Counted from the first letter of the stretch, positions 46,097-54,486 are shown. The stretch is 64,000 bases of DNA from Neorickettsia risticii str. Illinois (GCF_000022525.1 NC_013009.1:496001-560000); one strand, 5' to 3'. Notes: generated by a model not told the origin, from the letters alone. A program made the numbers and translations.

Positions 46097-49000
46097 ATGC
46101 CCCCTTATTATGCACCTTTCCTGAATATAGAGATCGTAAACGCAATTCAATCATTAGCGCAACTGGGCTCCATATTAATTCAGGCTACCCAACAAAGGGG
46201 AACGTCTCGTGCTACCCAGGAAAGCCTGCGCATCCAAGCAGTCAGTGCCTACATTGATCTAGAGAATGAACAGAACACTCTCAAAGCGTTAGATGCTCCT
46301 GATAGGCGAGAGGCTGTTCAACGTCGTGACTACATTTGTGAGTGTTCAAAGAGCATTGTAAGACATATAGAGCCAAATGATACAGGCGCTCCCCCTATTC
46401 CACACAAAAAGGCGATAAAAATAGCAAAGAGACTTGCAAAGGCCTGTAATGGATTAGCAGGGATCTTAGAAACTAGTGCGCCTCATTTACCCCCTACGGC
46501 ACGTAACATATTAACCAACATACTGCTAAGACACGCGGAAAATGTACTATCTGCTGTGAGTGCAACATCCCCTCTCAATTTGATGACAGCAGCAAACTCT
46601 ACCGCAAGTATGTCTCAAGAGATACAGTCAACGATTGTCTCAGGTGGAACTGCACTTGCCCTAGAGGAAGAATTGGCATCTGTTCCAGGTCTAGCTCCAG
46701 TAGGAGATCAGGGCTACGAACAGCAAAGACATAGGCTCCACGCGCTACTTGAAGAGGCCCTGGCTGTAACAAGGGACGCTGGCTATAATTCTGTTTTCCT
46801 TGCACGCCCAGACATACAGGAAGAAGTAAACCGTGCAGAAGCAGGAGAAGTACAGGAAGTGCAAGCAGCAGAAGCGGAATCTATTGATTACGCTTCCGAT
46901 TTGGCATCCGTTTCATCTGATGAAGAAGATGAAGAACTGTCCTCTGATGAGGAACTTTCTTCCGAGGAGGAAGAGGAAGAAGCTTCCCTTGATACGGATC
47001 CAGAGATGCCTCCTCTTGAAGATCTTGAGGACGACGTTTTTTTGGCCGAAGAGGGAGCTGTAGAAGCTCAAGCAGCTGCAACGGCGGAAACCCCAGGTGA
47101 CACACTAGAGGCAGCACCATCTTTAGAATCTCCAACACCTGAGGATCTCGAGGTAGAGGCAATATTATCCTCTGCAGAACAAAAATCTACATCGGGAAGC
47201 AAAAGATCAGCATCTGAACCAGGAGAAGAAACAGAAACCAAAAAGAAGAGACTTGCCTCAAGACGCGCACCACTTCCGCAAAGAGAAGACGCAGAAGAGC
47301 AAAAAAAAGAAGAAAAAGAAACTCCAAGACCTGGCTTTCTTAACGCGTTATTACTAAGGGCTCTTGACTTAGCTGCAAGCGTTACAAGAAACGCATTTAG
47401 TGTAATAGTAAGAGTCCTCAATGGCGAGGCTATTAGGGAAATATGGCGAAAAAACCGTGAACAGCAAACAGGTAGACATGATTCAACGCAGCCACAGGAA
47501 GGAGTACGGCAACGTAGCGCTTCTATGTCGGATGTACGCTCCGCTGGTGAGGAACAAGCGCAAGAAGGAGTACGGCAACGCAGTGCTTCTATGCCGAATT
47601 TAAGCTCTGTTGATATAGAACAAGTGCAGGAAGGGAGACTGCAACGTGCTACTGCTTCAGCAGATTTACGGTCTGCCGGCACACAAGCACCTTCACCAAA
47701 GCCGGGCGCACCAAAAAGAAAGGCAACAGATCCTCTACCAGAGATACCAGTACAAACAAAAGCATTAAAAACAGCAACACCTACACCTGCTTCAGAGCAA
47801 CCTTCTGCCGCTATGGAGACTACTCCAACACCAGCTTCAGAGCAACCTTCTGCTGCTATGGAGACTAGTCCAACCCCAGGTGAGCCACAAGCCCCTCCTA
47901 AACCACCTAGGACCTTCTCATATGAAGCCAAAATGGCAACTGCACCTACCCCTGAAAGCAGTATAGGTACTAGCAGCGCATCTACTGAACCAGAACAACG
48001 TACTACTTCAGCATCACCTTCTCCTGAGGGAAGTATTCCACTTGAAGCACCAAAAACCCCTCCAACCCGTCCGGTTGAAGGAGGAGTTACAAGAAGAATA
48101 GAAGAACTGCGTGCCTTTGTAAAAAAAGCACTAAGAAAGAAAGAGGGTGGCTCTCGTAGCGCATCTCCTGAAAGAGCGGACGCTGCTGTACAAACAGACT
48201 TCGACCCTCAACCTTTTGAGGAACAAACTACTCAAACGCCGGAAGGCAGTCCAACTTTGCCACCAAAGCAAGCAAATTATCTTTTTGCCGGTGATAAGAT
48301 TGTCATGCAAGCTCCGAAAGAAAGGAGGCACTCCGACAGTGACATCATAAGATCGCAGAGACCACAAACACTGGAGGATGTGTTAAAATTAAATCCAACT
48401 CCTAGCACCTCAACAAGTGGGAGGGGCACGCCTCTTCAGCAAGATCAAAAAGCTGGAAAAGGTGAGAAACCCCTCCCTCCTCCACCACCTGTGAGGACTT
48501 CATCTCTTCAAAAAGGATTAGAGGCCGGAGAAGGTGAGAAACCTCTCCCTCCTCCAGCACCACCATTACCTGAGCCAGCTGCTAAAACAGCACCTAAGAC
48601 GGTTGCACCTAGTAGGCCAAAGAAGGGCCCTAAACCGCCGTCACCTGCTGAAGCTATGATGAGTGAGCTGGAAGCACGACTTCAAGCAGGAGGTGGACTG
48701 AGACCACAAAAAGAACGTGCCCCTTCACCTAAGGCGCTTAAAAAAACTAAAGAAACACTTACTCCACGAGCAGCAATGATGCAGCAGCTTTCCCAAGTAC
48801 TCGAACAGAGAAGTTCTAGACCGTCAAGTCCAACTCAAGATGGTACTACGGGAAGCAGGGATACTGGAACAAGTTCTAGATCTCCTTCACCAAAGCCGGA
48901 AGAAACAGTGTATGCCACAGTGGCACACAAAACTCCTTCACCAAAGCCACACTCGCCACCAAGGCCCGAAGAAACAGTGTATGCCACAGTGGCACACAAA

Positions 49001-49342
49001 ACTCCTTCACCAAAGCCAACAAAGCCACCTTTACCACCAAAGCCAACTCCTGAAGCGCTAGCAGCATCAGCTGGAGCAAGTTCTAGGTCTTCTTCACCGA
49101 AGCCAGAAAAACCACCTGTACCACCAAAGCCAAGCCCTGAAGCGCTAGCAGCATTATCTACAACAGGACGGCATACACCTACTCCATCAAGCCCGAGTCC
49201 TGAAACTATCCCAGTAGCACAAGTAGCCGCAGCGGCCGCGGGTTTGGAAGGGGTCAAATCACAGGGAACAGTGCCAGAAGGCTCAGTCAAAGCACCTGGA
49301 ACGGGAGGAGCTGAAACAAAACCTGAAGCACCTCAACGGTGA
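46097..49342 (+). CDS. Island protein B: large repeat-rich, proline-rich candidate effector
   Basis: A 1081-aa protein of unknown family. Residues 1-240 form the helical domain shared with A and C (LIQA, ATQES, EPNDTGAPPIP, SAPHLPPTARN). Then follow an acidic block (about 270-330), a basic KKKRLASRR patch at 382-390, a more hydrophobic stretch (about 413-445), three 22-aa repeats with RQRSAS at 467-532, two 15-aa TPTPASEQPSAAMET repeats at 561-590, polyproline segments (EKPLPPPPP, EKPLPPPAPPLP), and two 23-aa units with TVYATV (Tyr939, Tyr962), then PPLPPKP and PPVPPKP. No signal peptide. Composition and motif content suggest a secreted host-directed protein. Confidence 0.85.
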   Translation: MPPYYAPFLNIEIVNAIQSLAQLGSILIQATQQRGTSRATQESLRIQAVSAYIDLENEQNTLKALDAPDRREAVQRRDYICECSKSIVRHIEPNDTGAPPIPHKKAIKIAKRLAKACNGLAGILETSAPHLPPTARNILTNILLRHAENVLSAVSATSPLNLMTAANSTASMSQEIQSTIVSGGTALALEEELASVPGLAPVGDQGYEQQRHRLHALLEEALAVTRDAGYNSVFLARPDIQEEVNRAEAGEVQEVQAAEAESIDYASDLASVSSDEEDEELSSDEELSSEEEEEEASLDTDPEMPPLEDLEDDVFLAEEGAVEAQAAATAETPGDTLEAAPSLESPTPEDLEVEAILSSAEQKSTSGSKRSASEPGEETETKKKRLASRRAPLPQREDAEEQKKEEKETPRPGFLNALLLRALDLAASVTRNAFSVIVRVLNGEAIREIWRKNREQQTGRHDSTQPQEGVRQRSASMSDVRSAGEEQAQEGVRQRSASMPNLSSVDIEQVQEGRLQRATASADLRSAGTQAPSPKPGAPKRKATDPLPEIPVQTKALKTATPTPASEQPSAAMETTPTPASEQPSAAMETSPTPGEPQAPPKPPRTFSYEAKMATAPTPESSIGTSSASTEPEQRTTSASPSPEGSIPLEAPKTPPTRPVEGGVTRRIEELRAFVKKALRKKEGGSRSASPERADAAVQTDFDPQPFEEQTTQTPEGSPTLPPKQANYLFAGDKIVMQAPKERRHSDSDIIRSQRPQTLEDVLKLNPTPSTSTSGRGTPLQQDQKAGKGEKPLPPPPPVRTSSLQKGLEAGEGEKPLPPPAPPLPEPAAKTAPKTVAPSRPKKGPKPPSPAEAMMSELEARLQAGGGLRPQKERAPSPKALKKTKETLTPRAAMMQQLSQVLEQRSSRPSSPTQDGTTGSRDTGTSSRSPSPKPEETVYATVAHKTPSPKPHSPPRPEETVYATVAHKTPSPKPTKPPLPPKPTPEALAASAGASSRSSSPKPEKPPVPPKPSPEALAALSTTGRHTPTPSSPSPETIPVAQVAAAAAGLEGVKSQGTVPEGSVKAPGTGGAETKPEAPQR
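47495..47692 (+). repeat. Three 66-bp in-frame repeats in gene B
   Basis: Units start at 47495, 47561 and 47627 and encode QEGVRQRSASMSDVRSAG-type 22-residue repeats; the third is divergent (QEGRLQRATASADLRSAG). The second contains RSASMP. Confidence 0.85.
47777..47866 (+). repeat. Two 45-bp in-frame repeats in gene B
   Basis: Two consecutive copies encoding TPTPASEQPSAAMET (residues 561-575 and 576-590), with a partial third (SPTP). Confidence 0.85.
48899..49018 (+). repeat. Two 69-bp-spaced units with tyrosine motif in gene B
   Basis: Both units encode EETVYATVAHKTPSPKP, residues 935-951 and 958-974, separated by a short HSPPRP linker. DNA identity between the units is nearly complete, indicating recent duplication. 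Confidence 0.9.
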
Positions 49343-49352
49343 TTTTAGACGC

Positions 49353-49380
49353 ATTGGAGGCGAATTATTTCGCCTCCAAT
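49353..49380 (+). terminator. 12-bp stem-loop after gene B
   Basis: ATTGGAGGCGAA, loop TTAT, TTCGCCTCCAAT: a perfect 12-bp stem 10 nt after the stop codon. No T-run follows, so it may be a processing or 3'-protection hairpin as well as a terminator. The same element follows gene C. Confidence 0.7.
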
Positions 49381-49428
49381 AACTGCGTGGTACATGATTA
49401 GCACAATACATGCACCTATTTGTACTAA

Positions 49429-49731
49429 AAAGTAGCAGGAAAACCTAAAACCACATCAGAGAACTGGAATATCCTTCAAGAAAAGAGAAAACCATCTCTC
49501 ACTGTATCGAGTAACGGGCGCATTTCTAAAGGTCAACGAAAATCATTTACTGACATATCAAAAAGAGAAACTTCTACGCAAAAAACTAACAACGTTGTCC
49601 AGCAAAAAAGAGAAACTTCAACTCAAACAGATATTTTGCAACAGAAAAGGGATTCCTCAACCCAGACAAAAACCAAGATTATGACTGCTGATATAAGGGG
49701 AGCAGTAGACGCTACACGGAATCACAGCTAA
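49429..49731 (+). pseudogene. Start-less remnant of the 3' end of island gene A
   Basis: A 100-codon open stretch ending at TAA 49729-49731 that aligns with the last ~120 codons of gene A: KPTLENANTLKG there corresponds to KPKTTSENWNIL here, RKPSPTV to RKPSLTV, SNGGFSKGQEK to SNGRISKGQRK, and the two QQKRxxSTQT units are kept. An in-frame 15-codon deletion separates them. There is no suitable start codon. The frame has stayed open, so decay is recent or the segment is kept as sequence for recombination. Confidence 0.8.
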
Positions 49732-49895
49732 TTAAGATATTCTGCTTCAGGAGGCTAAATTTTAGTAAGGATTTAATAAAGGCTTATCCTTCCTCCATGT
49801 AGGTTTTTTGTATGTCTCTCTAATTAGCATTTAAATAAATTAGTAAATATTTTAGAGTAGGACGTTGGGAATTCTTATTGGGATATTATATTCTT

Positions 49896-49915
49896 ATTAA
49901 GAATTTTCTCTTAAT
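49896..49915. promoter_or_regulatory. Operator-like palindrome in leader of island gene C
   Basis: ATTAAGA-N6-TCTTAAT, 30 nt before the ATG at 49946, within a leader that is a copy of the gene B leader: TTATTGGGATATTATATT before it and ATATTAGGAAATTT after it. Confidence 0.5.
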
Positions 49916-49945
49916 ATATTAGGAAATTTGCTATTTATATATACA

Positions 49946-50878
49946 ATGCAGTCTAGTCATACGCTTACTTCCAAAGCGCTTCTTGGGGGAGTTGATATAC
50001 TCACCTCCGTAAGCGCCCTGTTAATTCAAGCTCATCACCACGGAGATGCATCTCTCGCCACCCAGGAGGGTATGGTCACTGCTGCAAAAGAGTTAGTCCA
50101 GCGGTCACAGGAGGGTACTGGGACAGCCAGAGTGTTAGCTCTTGGGGATGTTCAGCAATTGTATGCTGGTGTTATCAACGCTGCAATGAAGCTTGAAAAG
50201 TCTCTAAGGAAAAGTAAGCCAGGCTGTCCACTTATTCCACAGCAAGATGCGGAGGAAATAAGAAACATCATTACGCAATGCTGCGAGCAGGTCGGAAATG
50301 CTGTGAACCAGCTTGCTCCTACTCTACCTAAGTCAGGAGCTGCTCTAGTATCCAGGATGCTAGGTATACATGTACAAATGCTCAACTCTGCTATGCGGAG
50401 TGCCAGCAATGAGGATCTTAAGAAGGTAGTGACCAATGCTCAAGAAACTCATCGTGATATAACGAGGATTATCTATTCAGGCAGACTTGCACTTGCGATA
50501 GATGCGGAACTTGAGGCTGATCCAAGGCTAGACCCAGGAGGAAATCGTACCCAGCGTAGACATGAGATCTGCGATTCACTTCAAGCTGTCTTGGCCTCAA
50601 CAACTGAGTCTGTCCGTAATGCTATTGTCACGTCACGCCCAGAGATCTTTGAAACGCCTGAGGCAGATATAGGAGCTCCTTCAACTGAAAAACCCGGGAC
50701 AAGTGGTTCTAAGATCGTAAAAACTCAAAAAGCTGAGCCAGAGGAAACCCGAGGTGCAGCGGCCTTACCATCTCCATCTACGACTCTCTCAGCGGAAGGG
50801 ACAAGCTCAATGGCCGAAGATCTACAAGGTGCCCAATCACAGGGAACAGGGACAAAGCCCGAAGCACCTCAACGGTAA
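49946..50878 (+). CDS. Island protein C: short paralog of protein B
   Basis: A 310-aa paralog of B. Residues 1-230 align with B's N-domain: LIQA...ATQE, KSKPGCPLIP (89-98), QLAPTLPKSGAALVSRML, SGRLALAIDAELEADPRLDP against SGGTALALEEELASVPGLAP, and TSRPEIFE against LARPDIQE. The tail is only about 75 residues, with a TSGSK stretch also found in B, and the same C-terminal end TKPEAPQR. It lacks B's repeats and tyrosine and proline motifs. The ATG at 49946 aligns with the start of B; the TTG at 49928 lies inside the duplicated leader. No Shine-Dalgarno is visible. Confidence 0.8.
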   Translation: MQSSHTLTSKALLGGVDILTSVSALLIQAHHHGDASLATQEGMVTAAKELVQRSQEGTGTARVLALGDVQQLYAGVINAAMKLEKSLRKSKPGCPLIPQQDAEEIRNIITQCCEQVGNAVNQLAPTLPKSGAALVSRMLGIHVQMLNSAMRSASNEDLKKVVTNAQETHRDITRIIYSGRLALAIDAELEADPRLDPGGNRTQRRHEICDSLQAVLASTTESVRNAIVTSRPEIFETPEADIGAPSTEKPGTSGSKIVKTQKAEPEETRGAAALPSPSTTLSAEGTSSMAEDLQGAQSQGTGTKPEAPQR

Positions 50879-50888
50879 TTTTGAGCGC

Positions 50889-50916
50889 ATTGGAGGCGAA
50901 ATAATTCGCCTCCAAT
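50889..50916 (+). terminator. 12-bp stem-loop after gene C
   Basis: ATTGGAGGCGAA, loop ATAA, TTCGCCTCCAAT, followed by AACTGCGTGG and ACATGATT as after gene B. This marks the right border of the duplicated segment. Confidence 0.7.
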
Positions 50917-51023
50917 AACTGCGTGGCACATGATTGTACATACACTATCTATCCCATAAACAATACGGATTCACAGACTGTTTAATAAAACAAGACCCGC
51001 ATCTAAAGACCACTTAAACTAGC

Positions 51024-51209
51024 AAAATACCTAGTACACTGAAGTGGATTTGCGTCTACCCACCCCATAAGCTGTTAAAATACCTGGCACACTGAAATGG
51101 ATCGGGCTCCTACCCGGCACATAAACTGATAGAATATCTGGCACAACTAAAATGGATTCGCATTGAGATACCATGTGAACCAGCAAAATATCTGACACAC
51201 CAAAGAGTA
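51024..51209 (+). repeat. Four degenerate 53-54-bp direct repeats upstream of mutL
   Basis: Copies begin at 51024, 51077, 51131 and 51185, each opening with ARAATAyCTrGyACA and continuing with an ACTGAARTGGAT-like core in the first three. The fourth is truncated. They lie between the gene C hairpin and mutL (50917-51302), which otherwise holds no gene. Confidence 0.75.
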
Positions 51210-51302
51210 GAAAAATTATTTCTGTACTAGTATGAATAACAACGTTTAAAATGGGGGTACGATTATTCTCCCAGAATTATAAAACACACTTTCGTAAACG
51301 CA

Positions 51303-53258
51303 GTGAAGATACAGGTACTTCCAACAGAAATAATAAATAAGATCGCCGCGGGTGAAATCCTTGAGAAGCCTGCCAATGCCGTTAAGGAACTCGTTGAAAA
51401 CGCCATAGATGCAAGCTCAACAAGCATCAAAATCGAGCTAGAAGAGGCAGGCAGAAATCTTATTCGTGTCACTGATAATGGCGTGGGAATCTCGATAGAG
51501 GACTTACATTTAGCAATAGAGAAACATGCAACATCAAAACTGAATACAAAGGATCTTTACGATATAAATTACCTAGGTTTTCGGGGAGAAGCCCTACATT
51601 CAATTGCGATCACTTCCGAAATGAAGATCGCCTCCTGTTTCAATGGAGAGGGATACATAATTGATGCTCAGACAAAAGAAATAAAACCTCACCATATAAA
51701 GTGCGGTACGGTAGTTGAAGTAAGGAAACTTTTTCACAACATACCAAATAAACTGCGTTTCTTGAGAAGCGAAAAGACAGAACTTTCGTCCATAATTGAG
51801 CTCTTGAATAAGCTGGCCCTAGTAAACCCTAATATTGCGTTTGAACTCCTCTCAAACGGTAGGCAGGTATTCGATTACCAGACTACAACCCAACTAAAAC
51901 GGATGGAACAACTAAAAGTCTTGGGCAAGGAATTTGTCGAGAATATGATCCATATGAAGCACACAAACGATTGTATCTCCGGTGAACTATTTTTAGGGCT
52001 ACCTACTCTCACTCAAAAGAGGAATAACTGTCTTATTTTCGTAAATGGGAGACCAGTAAAGGACAGCGTTATTTCATCGGTAATGAGACATGCATATAAT
52101 GACTACATCCCAAAAAATACATACCCGATAGCTGTTGTTTTCATCAGGGTTCAGAACAAGGAGGTGGATGTCAACATCCATCCCAATAAGTCTGAAGTAA
52201 AGTTCCGTGACCCTCAGGTGATTAGAAAATTTCTCCTTTCAGTGACCAGTAAGAGCCTGTCACAATGTGGCCATACTACCTCTACAACTGTTGCAAGTCA
52301 TGCAGTCGAGCGATTTAATCAACTGCTTGAAAAGCAAAGCACCTTTCGCGAGGAAACCGTTTCAAAAACAACAGAAAGTGATTTACTTCAGTCACCTAAA
52401 GAAAGAAAAATGACCGCTCAATCGGAAGAATACGCAAAACAACTTGAGTATAAAGGAAATCTGGATTTTGATCAGATGCAAAACAACAACCCATTTCACT
52501 TTTTAACGGACCAATCGGAAGAAGCACCCTTCCTGATGGGTCACAAAAAAACTTCTGATGAGTATCCGAACAAAATCCCACTAGGCAAGCAACAGAACTC
52601 TTCAATCTTCCTACATGACAATCAAGATGCTTCGTTCTTGCAGCAACAACTGAGGAAGATAAACCATCGCGAACACCTGCAAAATGAGAAGCACTTCGAG
52701 ACTTTTGGAAAGTTCAAGTGCCAGGTACACGGAACTTTTATAATCACAGAAACGGAGAACGAAATAATTATAATAGATCAGCACGCAGCACACGAACGTG
52801 TACTATATGAACAGATGAAAAAGAGCATTACTTCACCTGGACAAAACTTATTAATGGCAGAGTTCGTACCACTTAGCGAAAGAGCTGTCGAGATACTTTC
52901 TCTAAACGTGGAAAAGCTCAAGGAAATCGGTTTGGTAGTAGAGCGTGTTAGTCATTGTGCCATCATGGTGAATTCGCTACCAGAAGTATTTAAAAACACA
53001 CCTACGAACGAACTAATAGAAGACATCGCTTCCCTGCTAGAAGAAGAAATTGAACCGAGGACACTTCTTGAAAGAGTGTACGCAAATATAGCATGCAAAA
53101 GAGCTATAAAGGCGAACCATAATCTCACAAGGGAAGAGATAGAGGAGCTATTAACACTGATGGAGAACATTCCACACACAGGTCAGTGTAATCACGGACG
53201 CCCTACTCACATTCGTCTGCCTAGGAAAGAGATTGAAAAGTTATTCCTCCGGTCCTGA
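51303..53258 (+). CDS. mutL: DNA mismatch repair protein MutL
   Basis: ATPase that couples mismatch recognition by MutS to strand processing. The 651-aa protein has the GHKL motifs IAAGEILEKPANAVKELVENAIDA (two adjoining parts near residues 13-36), DNGVGI, HATSKL and GFRGEALHSIA, and VNIHPNKSEVKF. The C-terminal dimerisation part has the endonuclease-type QHAAHERVLYEQM, and ACKRAIKANH with CNHGRPTHI near the end, so this is a nicking MutL. The start is a GTG at 51303. Confidence 0.96.
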   Translation: MKIQVLPTEIINKIAAGEILEKPANAVKELVENAIDASSTSIKIELEEAGRNLIRVTDNGVGISIEDLHLAIEKHATSKLNTKDLYDINYLGFRGEALHSIAITSEMKIASCFNGEGYIIDAQTKEIKPHHIKCGTVVEVRKLFHNIPNKLRFLRSEKTELSSIIELLNKLALVNPNIAFELLSNGRQVFDYQTTTQLKRMEQLKVLGKEFVENMIHMKHTNDCISGELFLGLPTLTQKRNNCLIFVNGRPVKDSVISSVMRHAYNDYIPKNTYPIAVVFIRVQNKEVDVNIHPNKSEVKFRDPQVIRKFLLSVTSKSLSQCGHTTSTTVASHAVERFNQLLEKQSTFREETVSKTTESDLLQSPKERKMTAQSEEYAKQLEYKGNLDFDQMQNNNPFHFLTDQSEEAPFLMGHKKTSDEYPNKIPLGKQQNSSIFLHDNQDASFLQQQLRKINHREHLQNEKHFETFGKFKCQVHGTFIITETENEIIIIDQHAAHERVLYEQMKKSITSPGQNLLMAEFVPLSERAVEILSLNVEKLKEIGLVVERVSHCAIMVNSLPEVFKNTPTNELIEDIASLLEEEIEPRTLLERVYANIACKRAIKANHNLTREEIEELLTLMENIPHTGQCNHGRPTHIRLPRKEIEKLFLRS

Positions 53259-53508
53259 GACATATAAAAAAAACTTATCAGAGAATCATCTGCTAATAGT
53301 TGTACAAACACAGAAGAATCCGAAATTATACTTAACCAAAATTGGGTATGTGCAAGATTCTCAAAAAGAAAAAGCTATGCAAAAAAACAGCCTCCCCTAA
53401 GCGGTATTACTATCATTCCTCCAGAACGGATTTATTTTTCATATGACTCAAATAGACGCACACAAGTAGCATATGTCCCAGAAATAATCCTCAGGCAAGA
53501 TGTTTTCT

Positions 53509-54486
53509 CTATGCTCCTGAATTAATGGAACAATCAACAGATGTTTTACTCTTCTCTCTCAGAAGACCTAATTTCAATAAGAGTTTTTCGTCGCTCTCTG
53601 GGTCAGAGTTGGCAGATGTAAGAAGCTTTTCGCCATAGAAAATGGAATTAGCACCGGCAATAAAACATAAAGTTTGTAATTCATCTGACATGCTTTCCCT
53701 ACCCGCAGAGAGCCTTACATAAGATTTAGGAAACATAATCCTGGCAAGCGCAACGATCCTTACGAAATCTAAAGGATCAACAGCATTGTTTTTCGCTAGT
53801 GGCGTCCCTGGAATCGGAATGAGCTTATTTATAGGTATTGATTCGGGTGGAAAACTCAGGTGAGAAAGCTCAACAAGCATCTTTATGCGGTCTTCATTAC
53901 TCTCACCCATCCCTAAAATACCTCCAGAGCAGACTTTCAAACCAGCTTTCGCAACATTCTCTAGGGTCTCTATTCTGTCGCTGAAACTTCTGGTGGTTAT
54001 TATTTTAGAGTAATATTCCTGTGAAGTATCGATATTGTGGTTGTAAAAATCCAAACCAGCTGCTTTGAGAGAAACAGCCTGTTCGTGAGAGAGAAGGCCC
54101 AGCGAAGCGCAAGTTTCTAATCCGAGCTTCTTGATTCCGGAAATCATTTCACAGACTGCATCCAAATCTTTCCCGCGTGGTCCGCGCCAGGCAGCACCAA
54201 TGCAGAACCTCGTAGCACCAAGCTCAACGGCTCTCTTCGCTGCCTCAAGTACTTTTTCAACCTGCATAACAGGCTCCTTTTTCAGTCCTGTGTTATAGTG
54301 GGCAGATTGCGGGCAGTAAGAACAATTTTCCGGACATCCGCCAGTCTTAACACTGAGCAACATAGTAAGCTGCACCTGATTATGTAGGAAATTTTCTCTA
54401 TGCACACGCTGAGCAGAATAAAGAAGATCTAAAAAAGGAAGGTGGAATAACTCCTCAGCCTCGGAGAATTGCCAAACTTTCGTCAT
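53509..54486 (-). CDS. bioB: Biotin synthase
   Basis: Radical SAM enzyme that inserts sulfur into dethiobiotin, the last biotin step. The 325-aa protein has CPENCSYCPQS with the three 4Fe-4S ligands at C51, C55 and C58, FCIGAAWRGPRGKD, and YNHNIDTSQEYY, plus the Arg-containing RLSAGRESM that holds the 2Fe-2S site. It points away from bioF, with a 580-nt gap. It would complete a pathway whose other genes lie at 55-60.6 kb. Confidence 0.97.
   Translation of the reverse strand: MTKVWQFSEAEELFHLPFLDLLYSAQRVHRENFLHNQVQLTMLLSVKTGGCPENCSYCPQSAHYNTGLKKEPVMQVEKVLEAAKRAVELGATRFCIGAAWRGPRGKDLDAVCEMISGIKKLGLETCASLGLLSHEQAVSLKAAGLDFYNHNIDTSQEYYSKIITTRSFSDRIETLENVAKAGLKVCSGGILGMGESNEDRIKMLVELSHLSFPPESIPINKLIPIPGTPLAKNNAVDPLDFVRIVALARIMFPKSYVRLSAGRESMSDELQTLCFIAGANSIFYGEKLLTSANSDPESDEKLLLKLGLLREKSKTSVDCSINSGA

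Noticed and set aside
46599-49290. Several long open frames on both strands inside gene B
   Set aside because: They result from repeat-rich, stop-poor composition; the frame with the domain shared with A and C and with the conserved start is the plus frame at 46097.
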